Below, one piece after another: positions 8,058 through 17,241 of a DNA stretch of 64,000 bases. Source of the DNA: Rhodococcus sp. H36-A4 (GTDB taxonomy: Bacteria > Actinomycetota > Actinomycetes > Mycobacteriales > Mycobacteriaceae); assembly GCF_027158005.1 (NCBI RefSeq), contig NZ_JAPVLQ010000004.1:449275-513274 (forward strand). Direction: 5' to 3'. The notes beneath the pieces were generated by a model. It did no database searches. It saw nothing but the letters and a program-made list of their open reading frames with translations, and was not told where the DNA came from. The translations under genes were made by a program, and so were the position numbers. Numbering within the stretch: the stretch's first letter is position 1; each line of letters begins with the position of its first letter.

Positions 8058-10631
8058 GTGGTTGCTCCCAATCTGACTCGCGACCAAGCTGCCGAACGCT
8101 CGACTGTCATCGGCACTTCGGCGTATTCGATAGTGCTGGATCTGACCGACGGGTCGGGCAATGCCAGCGAGAAGACATTTCTGTCGACCACCACGATCAC
8201 CTTCACCGCCACCGCGGATGCCTCGACCTTCGTAGACATCATTGCCGGCCGAATAAGGTCGGCCACGCTCAATGGATCTGCACTCGATGTCTCCGGCTAC
8301 GACGAGGAGACCGGAATTGCGTTGACGGATCTCGCCGAGAAAAATGTATTGGTTCTCGAAGCCGACTGTGTCTATTCGCACACCGGTGAAGGATTGCACC
8401 GATTCGTCGACCCTTCCGACGGTTCGATCTACCTGTATTCGCAATTCGAGACAGCAGACGCCAAACGGATGTTCGCGTGCTTCGATCAGCCGGACTTGAA
8501 AGCCACGTTCGATCTCGAGGTCACTGCTCCCGAGAGTTGGAAGATCATCTCCAACGCCCCCCACGCATCGGAACCTACTGCGGGCAAGCACTCGTTCGAG
8601 ACGACGCCGCTGTTGAGCACGTATCTCGTCGCCCTGATCGCCGGGCCGTACGCCGAGTGGACCGACACCTACAGCGATGAGCACGGCACGATCCCGCTGG
8701 GTCTGTACTGCCGCGCCTCGCTTGCGGAGCACCTGGACGTCGAGCGACTGTTCACCGAGACCAAGCAGGGTTTCGGCTTCTATCACGCGAACTTCGGCAC
8801 TCCGTATGCGTTCGGCAAGTACGACCAGCTGTTCGTCCCGGAATTCAACGCCGGCGCGATGGAGAACGCAGGTGCGGTGACATTCCTGGAGGACTACGTC
8901 TTCCGTTCCAAGGTCACGCGCTACTCCTACGAGCGTCGCTCGGAGACGATCCTGCACGAGATGGCCCACATGTGGTTCGGGGACCTCGTGACCATGACGT
9001 GGTGGGATGACCTCTGGCTCAACGAATCCTTCGCGACCTTTGCATCGGTGCTGTGCCAGACCGAGGCGACCGAGTACACGAATGCGTGGACGACGTTCGC
9101 AACCGTCGAGAAGGCGTGGGCTTACCGCCAGGACCAGTTGCCGTCCACACATCCGATCGCGGCGGATATCCCCGACCTCGCTGCGGTCGAGGTCAATTTC
9201 GACGGCATCACCTACGCCAAGGGCGCAAGCGTTCTCAAGCAGCTGGTCGCCTACGTGGGCAAGGAGGAATTTCTCGCCGGTCTCCGCAGCTACTTCGTCG
9301 ACCACGCATTCGCAAACGCCACCTTCGCCGACCTTCTGGCTGCGCTCGAACACTCCTCGGGCCGCGACTTGTCGGATTGGGGCAACCAGTGGCTGCGTAC
9401 CACCGGACTGAACACGCTGAGCCCCGACTTCGACGTCGATGCCGACGGCAATTTCACTCGATTCGCAGTCGTGCAGAGCGGTGCCGCTCCCGGTGCCGGT
9501 GAGCGCCGCATCCACCGTATTGCGGTAGGGATCTACGACGACGTCGACGGAAAGCTGGTCCGAACCGACCGCGTCGAGCTCGATGTGGATGCGGCCGAAA
9601 GCACCGATGTCCCGAGCCTGATCGGCGTGTCACGGGGCAAGATCGTTCTCGTCAACGACGACGACCTCACGTACTGCTCGGTGCGTCTCGACCCCGAGTC
9701 CTTGGCAACTCTGATCGCGCGCATCGGCGACATCTCCGAATCACTCCCCCGGACCTTGGCTTGGTCGGCGGCGTGGGAGATGACCCGCTCAGCCGAACTG
9801 AAGGCTCGCGACTTCTTTGCACTCGTCCAACGGGGCATTTCCGCCGAGACCGAGGTCGGCGTCGTGCAGCGGTTGTTGTTACAGGCTCAGACAGCGATCA
9901 ACAGCTACGCGGATCCAGCGTGGGCGAAGGAACATGGTCAGTCAGAATTCGCAGACTTGGTACTCGGGCTCGCCCGCGCCGCGGACGCCGGTTCCGATCA
10001 CCAGCTGGCATTCGTCAACTCACTGACGGGTGCGTCGCTGTCCGAGCGCCACGTCGCTCTCCTGCAGGCACTTCTCGACGGAGATGTGAGCGGCCAAGGT
10101 CTCGACGGGCTGGACATCGATACCGACCTCCGCTGGCGCCTCATTTCTGCTCTGGCGGGCGCTGGGGCTATCGACAACACCGGTCTCGAATCCCCGGTCA
10201 TCGATGCCGAGGCTGCACGTGACAACACCGCAGCGGGCGCCCGTTCGGCCGCTGCAGCTCGCACTGTCAGGCCCGACAGTGCAGTAAAAGAACAGGCATG
10301 GGCGACGGTTGTCGACGATGACTCGGTCCCGAACATCACCGCGCGCTCGATCATCGGCGGTTTCGCCGGGCCCGATCAGTCGAAATTGCTAGCGCCGTAC
10401 GTGGACCGCTACTTCGATGCGATCAGTGATGTGTGGGCACGGCGGTCGAGTGAGGTTGCCCAGACAGTGGTCATCGGGCTCTACCCATCTTGGTCGATCA
10501 GTGCCGAATCTGTCGCGGCAGCGGATCGATTCTTGGGCGGGGATCTACCACCTGCTCTCCGCCGTCTCGTGATCGAGGGACGCGCAGGGATCGTGCGTTC
10601 ACTCGCAGCGCGAGAGTTCGACGCCCAGTAG
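8058..10631 (+). CDS. pepN: Aminopeptidase N (M1 family zinc metallopeptidase)
   Basis: Cytoplasmic aminopeptidase that trims peptides, including products of Clp proteolysis. The 857-aa protein carries the exopeptidase motif GAMEN, the zinc motif [13 protein letters not shown] and the distal Glu in LNESFATF, with a long ERAP1-like C-terminal domain. Start GTG 8058 ([14 protein letters not shown]) has AGAAGG about 10 nt upstream and the usual actinobacterial PepN N-terminus; upstream frame is less protein-like. The gene ends just before a 19-bp terminator stem shared with the convergent DUF5130 gene. Confidence 0.96.
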   Translation: MVAPNLTRDQAAERSTVIGTSAYSIVLDLTDGSGNASEKTFLSTTTITFTATADASTFVDIIAGRIRSATLNGSALDVSGYDEETGIALTDLAEKNVLVLEADCVYSHTGEGLHRFVDPSDGSIYLYSQFETADAKRMFACFDQPDLKATFDLEVTAPESWKIISNAPHASEPTAGKHSFETTPLLSTYLVALIAGPYAEWTDTYSDEHGTIPLGLYCRASLAEHLDVERLFTETKQGFGFYHANFGTPYAFGKYDQLFVPEFNAGAMENAGAVTFLEDYVFRSKVTRYSYERRSETILHEMAHMWFGDLVTMTWWDDLWLNESFATFASVLCQTEATEYTNAWTTFATVEKAWAYRQDQLPSTHPIAADIPDLAAVEVNFDGITYAKGASVLKQLVAYVGKEEFLAGLRSYFVDHAFANATFADLLAALEHSSGRDLSDWGNQWLRTTGLNTLSPDFDVDADGNFTRFAVVQSGAAPGAGERRIHRIAVGIYDDVDGKLVRTDRVELDVDAAESTDVPSLIGVSRGKIVLVNDDDLTYCSVRLDPESLATLIARIGDISESLPRTLAWSAAWEMTRSAELKARDFFALVQRGISAETEVGVVQRLLLQAQTAINSYADPAWAKEHGQSEFADLVLGLARAADAGSDHQLAFVNSLTGASLSERHVALLQALLDGDVSGQGLDGLDIDTDLRWRLISALAGAGAIDNTGLESPVIDAEAARDNTAAGARSAAAARTVRPDSAVKEQAWATVVDDDSVPNITARSIIGGFAGPDQSKLLAPYVDRYFDAISDVWARRSSEVAQTVVIGLYPSWSISAESVAAADRFLGGDLPPALRRLVIEGRAGIVRSLAAREFDAQ

Positions 10632-10650
10632 TGAGGCACTGACAACGAAA

Positions 10651-10693
10651 ACATGTGCCGTTCGATCGACTGATTCGATCGAACGGCACATGT
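10651..10693. terminator. Bidirectional 19-bp hairpin terminator
   Basis: ACATGTGCCGTTCGATCGA (10651-10669) and its exact reverse complement (10675-10693) flank a 5-nt loop between convergent pepN and the DUF5130 gene. Confidence 0.8.
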
Positions 10694-10730
10694 GCTTCGA
10701 GGCGGGAAGCCCGGCTGGCCGGCTGACTGT

Positions 10731-11222
10731 TTACGGGCTGACGATGGCCGCACTCATGACTCGCACCGAGCTGACGAGTCCGTCGATGAGGTTGCCTTCA
10801 CGGAAAGGGCCGATCGCTGCGGTGATCCCGAGCTGTGCGACTCGATCGGTGGCGCGATCCGATACGCGGCGACCGGTACGGATCTCGATTGCTTTACGGA
10901 TGGGATCGACTGCAATGAGCAGTGACCGAACTGCATCGGGGGTGCTGGGGAATACGGCGTCCGCGCCTGCGGCCACATCCTCACCCAAGTCTCCGACATA
11001 GATGTTGAAGCGGATCTGGGTTGCGCGAGTGGCTTCGGCCAGCGCGTCGTCGATTGCGACGAGGTCCTGAGTTGCGAAGGGAAGCTGGTCAGGGTTCGGG
11101 TCGCCGAACTGATGGACCGCAGAAATGCGGCCGCTGGACGTCCGTGCCGCACCGTAAGGCAGGTTGTCGACGATGCCATCCGTGACAGCGACATCCGTGC
11201 GAGTCAATTCACCACTTGCCAC
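10731..11222 (-). CDS. DUF5130 family protein (Rv2468c-like)
   Basis: The 163-aa protein resembles TPM/DUF5130 actinobacterial proteins: VAIDDALAEATRATQIRFNIYVGDLGED is the central block and a hydrophobic C-terminal segment, FREGNLIDGLVSSVRVMSAAIV, follows. Function is unknown. Start GTG 11222 has CGGAGG about 9 nt upstream and overlaps the end of the preceding membrane-protein gene by 14 nt, so translation is probably coupled. Synteny with Rv2468c/Rv2468A supports the pair. Confidence 0.78.
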   Translation of the reverse strand: MASGELTRTDVAVTDGIVDNLPYGAARTSSGRISAVHQFGDPNPDQLPFATQDLVAIDDALAEATRATQIRFNIYVGDLGEDVAAGADAVFPSTPDAVRSLLIAVDPIRKAIEIRTGRRVSDRATDRVAQLGITAAIGPFREGNLIDGLVSSVRVMSAAIVSP

Positions 11223-11460
11223 TTGCCGAACCTCCGATCGAATCAGCTGTAGCAGCGGCGTGCGAACCGTGACCGCCGTGTGGCGTCACCTCGTCCGTTG
11301 CGCTCCACAGCACTGAGCCACTAACCCACGGGTCGGACAGGCGGTAGGGGGTGATGTCCAATCCGGGCTGCCTTTTCGCCAGGAAAGACAACGCACCGAC
11401 GATTCCGACAATCGCGATCGGAATCACCCCGAATATCAGCAGAGTCTCCAGAATGCTCAC
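11209..11460 (-). CDS. Small membrane protein, Rv2468A-like
   Basis: The 83-aa protein has one N-terminal transmembrane helix (ILETLLIFGVIPIAIVGIVGAL), then a FLAKRQPGLDITPYRLSDPWV block and a His/Gly/Ser-rich tail (TPHGGHGSHAAA). Start GTG 11460 has only a weak ribosome-binding site. It overlaps the DUF5130 gene by 14 nt. Function is unknown; the two products may act together at the membrane. Confidence 0.7.
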   Translation of the reverse strand: MSILETLLIFGVIPIAIVGIVGALSFLAKRQPGLDITPYRLSDPWVSGSVLWSATDEVTPHGGHGSHAAATADSIGGSASGKW

Positions 11461-11522
11461 AGGACAAGACGGTAGTCGACTTTTCCCTGCAGGTCGACGC
11501 CGGGTTCCACCGGTGTCGCGAG

Positions 11523-12185
11523 TCAGGCCGCACCCTCGCCCAAGTAAGCGAGCCACGCCGGGTCGAGTTCCTTGTTCCCGGCCAACAGTCGCCAGTGCGG
11601 CCCCTTGGGCGGGACCAGTTGCGCTCGGAGTGTCCACCCCAGCTCACTGAGCATTTTGTCTGCCTTGCGGTGGTTGCACGGCGCGCAGCACGCGACGCAA
11701 TTCTCCCAGGAGTGTTCTCCCCCGCGGCTGCGTGGGATCACGTGGTCGACGGTTTCGGCCTTGGATCCGCAATACGCACATCGGAAGCGATCTCTATGCA
11801 TCAGCGCGGCCCGTGTCATCGGCACGCGCGCTCGATACGGCACTCGGACATAGGTCCGCAGACGAATGACGGAGGGCACCTGTACAGAAAAGTCGGCGGA
11901 TCTGATGAACGGTCCAGTTGGATCGTCATGAATGACGTCCGCCTTGTTGCAGACGAGGAGGACCACGGCTCGGCGCATCGGCAGCGCAGTGAGCGGCTCG
12001 AATGTGGCATTGAGAAGGAGCACTCGGCGTTTGACCCAGGCGGGAAGGCTGTCCTCGCCCACTTCTCTTTCTTCGGATGAAACCAACTGCAATTCAGGCG
12101 CCCCGGATGCCCGTTCCCGCTGGTCTGCGGGATGGTGGACATCACTGGGCCGGAGTTGTCGGTGACGATGTTGCTTCTTCTTCAT
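11523..12185 (-). CDS. HNH endonuclease family protein (Rv2469c-like)
   Basis: The 220-aa protein has a C-terminal HNH domain: CAYCG, then ETVDHVIPRSRGGEHSWEN, then CCAPCNHRKADK, i.e. two zinc-binding Cys pairs with the DH...N...H core. The N-terminal half (VLLLNATFEPLTALPMRRAVVLLVCNKADV) is typical of chromosomal actinobacterial HNH proteins of unknown role. Start ATG 12185 (MKKKQHRHRQLRPSD) has TGGAGA 5 nt upstream. It matches the Rv2469c position and is not linked to a restriction system here. Confidence 0.88.
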   Translation of the reverse strand: MKKKQHRHRQLRPSDVHHPADQRERASGAPELQLVSSEEREVGEDSLPAWVKRRVLLLNATFEPLTALPMRRAVVLLVCNKADVIHDDPTGPFIRSADFSVQVPSVIRLRTYVRVPYRARVPMTRAALMHRDRFRCAYCGSKAETVDHVIPRSRGGEHSWENCVACCAPCNHRKADKMLSELGWTLRAQLVPPKGPHWRLLAGNKELDPAWLAYLGEGAA

Positions 12186-12374
12186 GTGTTCTCCAGGGAA
12201 AGTCAGCGCCCGCGCATGGCTTGCGCGGAACACGAGAGACAGTGGAACACGAATAGGAGGGCATGCACACCCCTTTTCTTCACGGAACAACGTGGCAGCG
12301 AGGTGAATTTCGGGGAACTCGTTGCCTGTTCGCTGGGCGGTGGCGAGATCTCACAACGTCCGTAGACTCTTCGA

Positions 12375-13349
12375 GTGTCTGTATTCAATTCTCTTCCACG
12401 CCCTGACATCGCAGCGTCCGCGATCGACTTGCGAGCATTCGAATTGACCGAGACAAGCCGCGATTGGCTGATGCACCGGCCTCTACAGGTGCTCGGATAT
12501 CTGATGCTCGCCATCGTGCTTCGGTTCGTGCTTCACAAACTGATCGCCCGGTTCACTCGACGCACTGCCAGCGAATCGGACAGGGGCCCGTTATTGCTAC
12601 GTCCGTTACGAGATAGGGCCCCGGCCACGCTCAAGAGTTCGATTCTGGCCGAGCGCCGTAGGCAACGAGCCAAGACAATCGGTTCGGTTCTCGAGTCCGG
12701 CGTATCCGTCGTCATTTTGGCGTGGTTCGTCCTGTCGGTGCTCGACGTCATCGGCATCAACGTCACACCGTTCATTGCCTCGGCCGGCATCGTCGGGGTT
12801 GCGCTTGGCTTCGGTGCGCAAAACCTGGTCCGAGACTTCCTGTCGGGGATCTTCATGCTCCTCGAAGATCAGTACGGTGTCGGTGACATCGTCGATCTCG
12901 GTGAAGCGACCGGGACCGTCGAGAGCGTCGGACTGCGTGTGACCACCGTCCGCGATATCAACGGCACGGTCTGGTACTGCCGAAACGGTGAGGTTCTACG
13001 GGTGGGGAACATGAGTCAAGGTTTCGCGGTCGCTGTTCTCGACCTCCCGGTCGCGCACACTGCGAACCTGGACGAGGCGTGCGCAGTCGCCGAAAGGGCG
13101 ACGCTTGCCGTCGTTGCATCCGGTGATTTCGAGGACGACTTGCTCGGCGCGCCCGAGATGCTCGGGGTGAACGCGGTGAGCGCGGACACGGTGACCATTC
13201 GAATCACCGTCAAAACCCGTCCCGGCCGTCAGTGGGCGGTTCAGCGGCGAGTGCATCGAGAAATCCTGCAGGCATTCGACGACGCGGGCGTGAAAGCCCC
13301 GTACCCGCAAGGGCGGCAGGGCGGCATGCAGTCCGATATGACCGTATAG
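12375..13349 (+). CDS. Mechanosensitive ion channel, MscS family
   Basis: The 324-aa membrane protein has transmembrane helices near residues 37-55 and 100-145 and the MscS pore and beta-domain signature GIVGVALGFGAQNLVRDFLSGIFMLLEDQYGVGDIVDLGEATGTVESVGLRVTTVRDINGTVWYCRNGEV. It would open on membrane tension during osmotic downshock. Start GTG 12375. It is divergent from the HNH gene and precedes glbO, separated by about 50 nt, so co-transcription with the globin is possible. Confidence 0.9.
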   Translation: MSVFNSLPRPDIAASAIDLRAFELTETSRDWLMHRPLQVLGYLMLAIVLRFVLHKLIARFTRRTASESDRGPLLLRPLRDRAPATLKSSILAERRRQRAKTIGSVLESGVSVVILAWFVLSVLDVIGINVTPFIASAGIVGVALGFGAQNLVRDFLSGIFMLLEDQYGVGDIVDLGEATGTVESVGLRVTTVRDINGTVWYCRNGEVLRVGNMSQGFAVAVLDLPVAHTANLDEACAVAERATLAVVASGDFEDDLLGAPEMLGVNAVSADTVTIRITVKTRPGRQWAVQRRVHREILQAFDDAGVKAPYPQGRQGGMQSDMTV

Positions 13350-13399
13350 AGATACTGGTGACCTAGGCCCGCACACGTATGAGTAGAGAAAGAGCAACC

Positions 13400-13795
13400 A
13401 TGACCGAACCGCAGCAGACGTTCTACGACGCTGTCGGCGGCGCGGCGACGTTCGAAACACTCGTCGCCGTGTTCTATGACGAGGTGTCGCGCGACGAGAT
13501 CGTCCGGCCGCTGTACCCGGAGGAGGATCTCGGCCCGGCGGAGCGCCGGATGCGTATGTTTCTCGAGCAGTACTGGGGCGGCCCTCGCACCTACTCGGAC
13601 GAGCGTGGACATCCGCGGCTACGCATGCGGCACGCGGGATTCAAGATCGGCCCGATCGAACGCGATGCTTGGTTGCGGTGCATGCACATCGCCATCGCTT
13701 CGATCGACTCCAACATTCTCGACGACGCGCACCGCACACAGTTGGTGGACTACATGGAGATGGCGGCGAACTCCATGGTCAACTCGGCACTCTGA
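13400..13795 (+). CDS. glbO: Truncated haemoglobin, group II (GlbO)
   Basis: Small haem protein of 131 aa that binds oxygen at the cytoplasmic membrane side in mycobacteria. It has the group II pattern [27 protein letters not shown] with the B10/CD1 aromatic residues, the [25 protein letters not shown] block holding the proximal His, and Trp-G8 in DAWLRCM. ATG 13400 is preferred to ATG 13379 because it gives the usual N-terminus ([14 protein letters not shown]). It matches the Rv2470 position. Confidence 0.92.
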   Translation: MTEPQQTFYDAVGGAATFETLVAVFYDEVSRDEIVRPLYPEEDLGPAERRMRMFLEQYWGGPRTYSDERGHPRLRMRHAGFKIGPIERDAWLRCMHIAIASIDSNILDDAHRTQLVDYMEMAANSMVNSAL

Positions 13796-13800
13796 GTCCG

Positions 13801-14268
13801 TCACAGACCTCGTGGGATCGGAGCGCTTCTTCCGCGTCCGAACCCCGAGGCCTTGTGCAGTGCCCCACGCAGGTTTCGTGCCAAGTCGAGTGCACGCGAC
13901 ACCGAAGCAGGCAGACTACTACGCAGAATCGCGTGTTTGCGGACGTAGTCCTGTACATCCCACTCCGACCACGTACCTGCGTGGAACAGTGCCGCGTCCC
14001 CGGCAACGAGCGTCCGCGGTGGAGAGCCTGCTGCAGAGACTGTCACCGATCCGTCCATGATGTGCACGATCTCATCGACGTGGAAGTACCAATTGAATCG
14101 GCCGGCAGTGCAATCCCAGACATTGAAGGTGGTAGTCCCATCGAGGGTGCGGGTCCACTCAGCGGATCGCGCGACGGGCTCGCCGTGAAGGATCCAGTCC
14201 GGGTTGATCGGGCTGGCATTCAACTGAACTTCACTCAAACGCACGGCCTCGATAGCCATATCGGTCAT
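13801..14268 (-). CDS. Cupin-domain protein (DUF861-like)
   Basis: The 155-aa protein has a single cupin barrel: FNVWDCTAGRFNWYFHVDEIVHIMDGSVTVSAAG, then TLVAGDAALFHAGTWSEW, the latter keeping a His of the second cupin motif. The DUF861 group includes (S)-ureidoglycine aminohydrolase relatives, but many are uncharacterised and no purine genes are nearby. Start ATG 14268 has GAAGGAG about 10 nt upstream. It ends 5 nt from the convergent glbO stop and is not part of the core Mtb synteny. Confidence 0.75.
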   Translation of the reverse strand: MTDMAIEAVRLSEVQLNASPINPDWILHGEPVARSAEWTRTLDGTTTFNVWDCTAGRFNWYFHVDEIVHIMDGSVTVSAAGSPPRTLVAGDAALFHAGTWSEWDVQDYVRKHAILRSSLPASVSRALDLARNLRGALHKASGFGRGRSAPIPRGL

Positions 14269-14428
14269 TACGGGGGCACTCCTTCATTGCGGCTGGGTGG
14301 AAAGATACCGCACATTTCGGACAACAGGACTGTTTGCGCAGGAAAACCGGGGTTCCGGTCTGTGAAATCGGACCAATCACACTCCCTGGGTCGAGACGAG
14401 TGGGTTTCGTTTGGCACACTTGCCAGTT

Positions 14429-16012
14429 GTGAACGATCCGACGCTCCACGCGCCCGAAGAAACATGGTGGAAGGACGCGATCTTCTACCAGATCTACCCA
14501 CGATCGTTCGCCGACTCCAACGGTGATGGAGTGGGTGACCTCGGTGGCATCAGAGAAAAACTCGGGTACCTGGAACTACTGGGTGTCGACGCGTTGTGGC
14601 TCAGCCCGGTCATGCGCTCCCCGATGGCCGACCACGGATACGACGTCTCCGATCCACGAGATATCGATCCCCTGTTCGGCGACTTGGCCGTCATGGACGC
14701 GCTCATCGAAGAAGCACACATTCGCGACATCAAGATCACGATGGATTTGGTGCCGAACCACACCAGCGATCAGCATGCCTGGTTTCGCGAGGCCCTCGAG
14801 TCCACGCCGGGAAGCCCCGAGCGTGCTCGCTACATCTTTCGCGACGGTAAAGGGGACGGCTCCGAGCCACCGAACAACTGGCCCAGCATCTTCGGCGGGC
14901 CGGCATGGACTCGCGTCACCGATTCCGACGGGCATCCAGAGCAGTGGTACCTCCATATCTTCGCGCCGGAGCAACCGGACCTGGACTGGACGAATCCTGA
15001 GGTGGCCGAGGATCTGGCGAAGACGCTGCGCTTCTGGCTCGATAGAGGTGTCGACGGCTTCCGCATCGATGTCGCGCACGGTATGGCCAAGCCCGCCGAG
15101 TTGCACGACATGAACCTCGAGTTGAACACCCTGATGAAGAACGACGACGACGATCCGCGATTCAACAACGAGGGCGTCCACGAGATTCACCGCGGCATCC
15201 GCAAGGTGATGGACGAATACCCGAACAAGGTCACCATCGGGGAGATCTGGGTCCAGGACAACGAACGGTTCGGCGACTACCTCCGACCGGACGAACTGCA
15301 TCTAGGGTTCAATTTCCGCTTGGCCGAAGCCGATTTCGATGCCGCCACGATTCGGGATGCCGTCACCAACTCGCTCGCTGCGGTCGCGCGGGTCGACGGA
15401 ACACCTACGTGGACGCTCTCCAATCACGACATCGAGCGCGAAGTGACCCGATACGGCGGCGGAATCCGAGGAACCAGGCGGGCACGGGCGATGCTGCTCC
15501 TGGAGTTGGCACTTCCCGGAACGGTGTTCGTCTACAACGGATCCGAACTCGGATTACCGAACGCCGTCCTACCGGACGAGGTCCTTCAAGATCCGGTCTG
15601 GGAACGCTCCGGGCACGCCGAACGAGGCCGCGACGGTTGCCGCGTGCCGCTGCCCTGGGAGTCCCCGGCGCCCCCGTTCGGCTTCAGCACCTCACCGAAG
15701 ACATGGCTACCCATTCCACCCGAATGGGCACCGCTGACCGTCGAGGAACAGTTGGAAGACGTCGATTCGATGCTCAACTTCTATCGGGCAGCCTTAGAGC
15801 TTCGTGAGCTGCGACCCGAATTCGCTGGAAGCGGAGTCGATTGGTACGGGAGCCCCCCCGGCTGCCTCGCGTTCCGTCGGGGTGGCGGACTCATCTGCGC
15901 CCTCAATGCCACCGATGCCGCCATTGCACTTCCACCCGGTGAGCTGCTGATGTCGAGCGCACCGCTCGTCGACGGACAGCTCCCCGCCGATGCCGCCGCA
16001 TGGCTCGTCTGA
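14429..16012 (+). CDS. aglA: Alpha-glucosidase, glycoside hydrolase family 13
   Basis: The 527-aa cytoplasmic enzyme would cleave alpha-1,4- or alpha-1,6-glucosidic bonds at non-reducing ends (oligo-1,6-glucosidase / maltase type). It has the GH13 regions: MDLVPNHTSD (I), DGFRIDVAHG with the nucleophile Asp (II), TIGEIWV with the acid Glu (III) and TLSNHDIER with the stabilising Asp (IV). Start GTG 14429 (VNDPTLHAPEETWWKDAIFYQIYPRSFAD); no clear ribosome-binding site is seen. It corresponds to Rv2471. Confidence 0.92.
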   Translation: MNDPTLHAPEETWWKDAIFYQIYPRSFADSNGDGVGDLGGIREKLGYLELLGVDALWLSPVMRSPMADHGYDVSDPRDIDPLFGDLAVMDALIEEAHIRDIKITMDLVPNHTSDQHAWFREALESTPGSPERARYIFRDGKGDGSEPPNNWPSIFGGPAWTRVTDSDGHPEQWYLHIFAPEQPDLDWTNPEVAEDLAKTLRFWLDRGVDGFRIDVAHGMAKPAELHDMNLELNTLMKNDDDDPRFNNEGVHEIHRGIRKVMDEYPNKVTIGEIWVQDNERFGDYLRPDELHLGFNFRLAEADFDAATIRDAVTNSLAAVARVDGTPTWTLSNHDIEREVTRYGGGIRGTRRARAMLLLELALPGTVFVYNGSELGLPNAVLPDEVLQDPVWERSGHAERGRDGCRVPLPWESPAPPFGFSTSPKTWLPIPPEWAPLTVEEQLEDVDSMLNFYRAALELRELRPEFAGSGVDWYGSPPGCLAFRRGGGLICALNATDAAIALPPGELLMSSAPLVDGQLPADAAAWLV

Positions 16013-16043
16013 CGGAACATTTAGCGGGCTGATTCGGCGGAGG

Positions 16044-16730
16044 CTAACGTTCGACGCTGAGCGACAACGGATCCCCGCGCCTACAGAAGACCGATCCGTA
16101 GCGTCCATCGAGACGCAACCACACCTTGGTGGCCCGCACGCGCACGAGTTCGTCGACGTCGATTCGGCTCAGGTCGACGTCGGCGGTCAACGGGTCCACA
16201 CCCGCATGGGGAACGAATCCCATTGCGGTAAGAGCGAACACGGTACGCATAGCGATCGACACATCTTCGCCTGAGCCTTCGACGTGCAGAACCTCCTGGT
16301 CCAGGAGCGATACCGGTGGACCGTGACTACTCCCGTGCTCCTTGGCCAGGGCTGCACCCCGCTGAGCAAGATCGATCAGGACGCGTGCCGGAACGTCGTC
16401 CACGTGGTGAAAACCGCTGTCCGGGGGCAGCGCACCGCGCCAGGCCGAGTCCATCGAGAATCCCGGATCCACCACGCCGTCGAACGCCGATTGCAAGGCA
16501 TTCACCAGTTGATCGGCAGCGGCCGAAGTGTCGTCGGGCACGATCTTTCCCGTGATGACCCGCACCGCGAGTGCATCGAAACCGGTTGCAGCCCAAACCG
16601 ATACGCGGCCGTCGGTACGCGTTCTCATACGAACGACAGCAGCCTCGTCGAGCCGAACCGCCTTCTCCAGAAAGGCCACGAGGTTCTTGCGTTCGACGGG
16701 ATCAGGGATGGTGAGAACACGCTCAAACAC
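16044..16730 (-). CDS. Conserved hypothetical protein, Rv2474c-like
   Basis: The 228-aa protein is not assigned to a family by motif. It is acidic and soluble with no signal or membrane segment; recognisable blocks are ERKNLVAFLEKAVRLDEAAVVRMR and GRVSVWAATGFDALAVRVITG. The start GTG 16730 overlaps the thioesterase stop by 8 nt, suggesting co-translation. In M. tuberculosis Rv2474c sits next to thioesterase Rv2475c in the same way. It ends 31 nt from the convergent aglA. Confidence 0.75.
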   Translation of the reverse strand: MFERVLTIPDPVERKNLVAFLEKAVRLDEAAVVRMRTRTDGRVSVWAATGFDALAVRVITGKIVPDDTSAAADQLVNALQSAFDGVVDPGFSMDSAWRGALPPDSGFHHVDDVPARVLIDLAQRGAALAKEHGSSHGPPVSLLDQEVLHVEGSGEDVSIAMRTVFALTAMGFVPHAGVDPLTADVDLSRIDVDELVRVRATKVWLRLDGRYGSVFCRRGDPLSLSVER

Positions 16731-17187
16731 GTTGCCAGCTCTCCAGATACGTCCGCTCTTCGGTCGTGAATCTCCGCAGCCCCTGAGTATCCATGTCGAA
16801 TGCCGCTATTTGCGTCGACGCAATGATCGCGGCGGGCGTATCGAGAGACCTACCCCTCGCCCGAACCTCGTAACCTGCGACGAAATCCACCGCCCGGACC
16901 TTGTCCACCCACATGAATACGTCCAGCGGGCCATCCTCGTGGCGTAATTGACCACGGTATCGAACATGCAAGTCCGCAATGACGGCACCGTGACGCAGGT
17001 TCGCTGTAGGTTTACCGTCGACCAGCAGCCACGGAATACGTGCCTCCTCGAGGAGCGTCACCATACGGGCATGGTTGATGTGTTGGTAGGCATCCATATC
17101 CGACCAACGAACCTCGACGCTGGTGTGGAACCCGATTCGTTGCTTGGGTTCCAGCTCGTTCGACAGATGATTCTTGGGCACAGTCAA
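16723..17187 (-). CDS. Acyl-CoA thioesterase, 4HBT hotdog fold (Rv2475c-like)
   Basis: The 154-aa hotdog protein has the 4HBT signature VRWSDMDAYQHINHARMVTLLEEAR, with the conserved Asp and His, and ADLHVRYRGQLRHED in the second half. It should hydrolyse an acyl-CoA thioester; the substrate is unknown. It lies downstream of gdh with 54 nt between them and overlaps the next gene, so the three may form one transcript. Confidence 0.88.
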   Translation of the reverse strand: MTVPKNHLSNELEPKQRIGFHTSVEVRWSDMDAYQHINHARMVTLLEEARIPWLLVDGKPTANLRHGAVIADLHVRYRGQLRHEDGPLDVFMWVDKVRAVDFVAGYEVRARGRSLDTPAAIIASTQIAAFDMDTQGLRRFTTEERTYLESWQRV

Positions 17188-17241
17188 GTCGGTTTCTCTC
17201 TCTGGTATCGGTATTTCGTATTAAGGGATGATGGGTAACGC

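Noticed and set aside
8025..9515. 496-aa open frame on the minus strand opposite pepN
   Set aside because: It lies wholly antisense to a well-supported M1 aminopeptidase and shows no protein family features; high-GC shadow frame.
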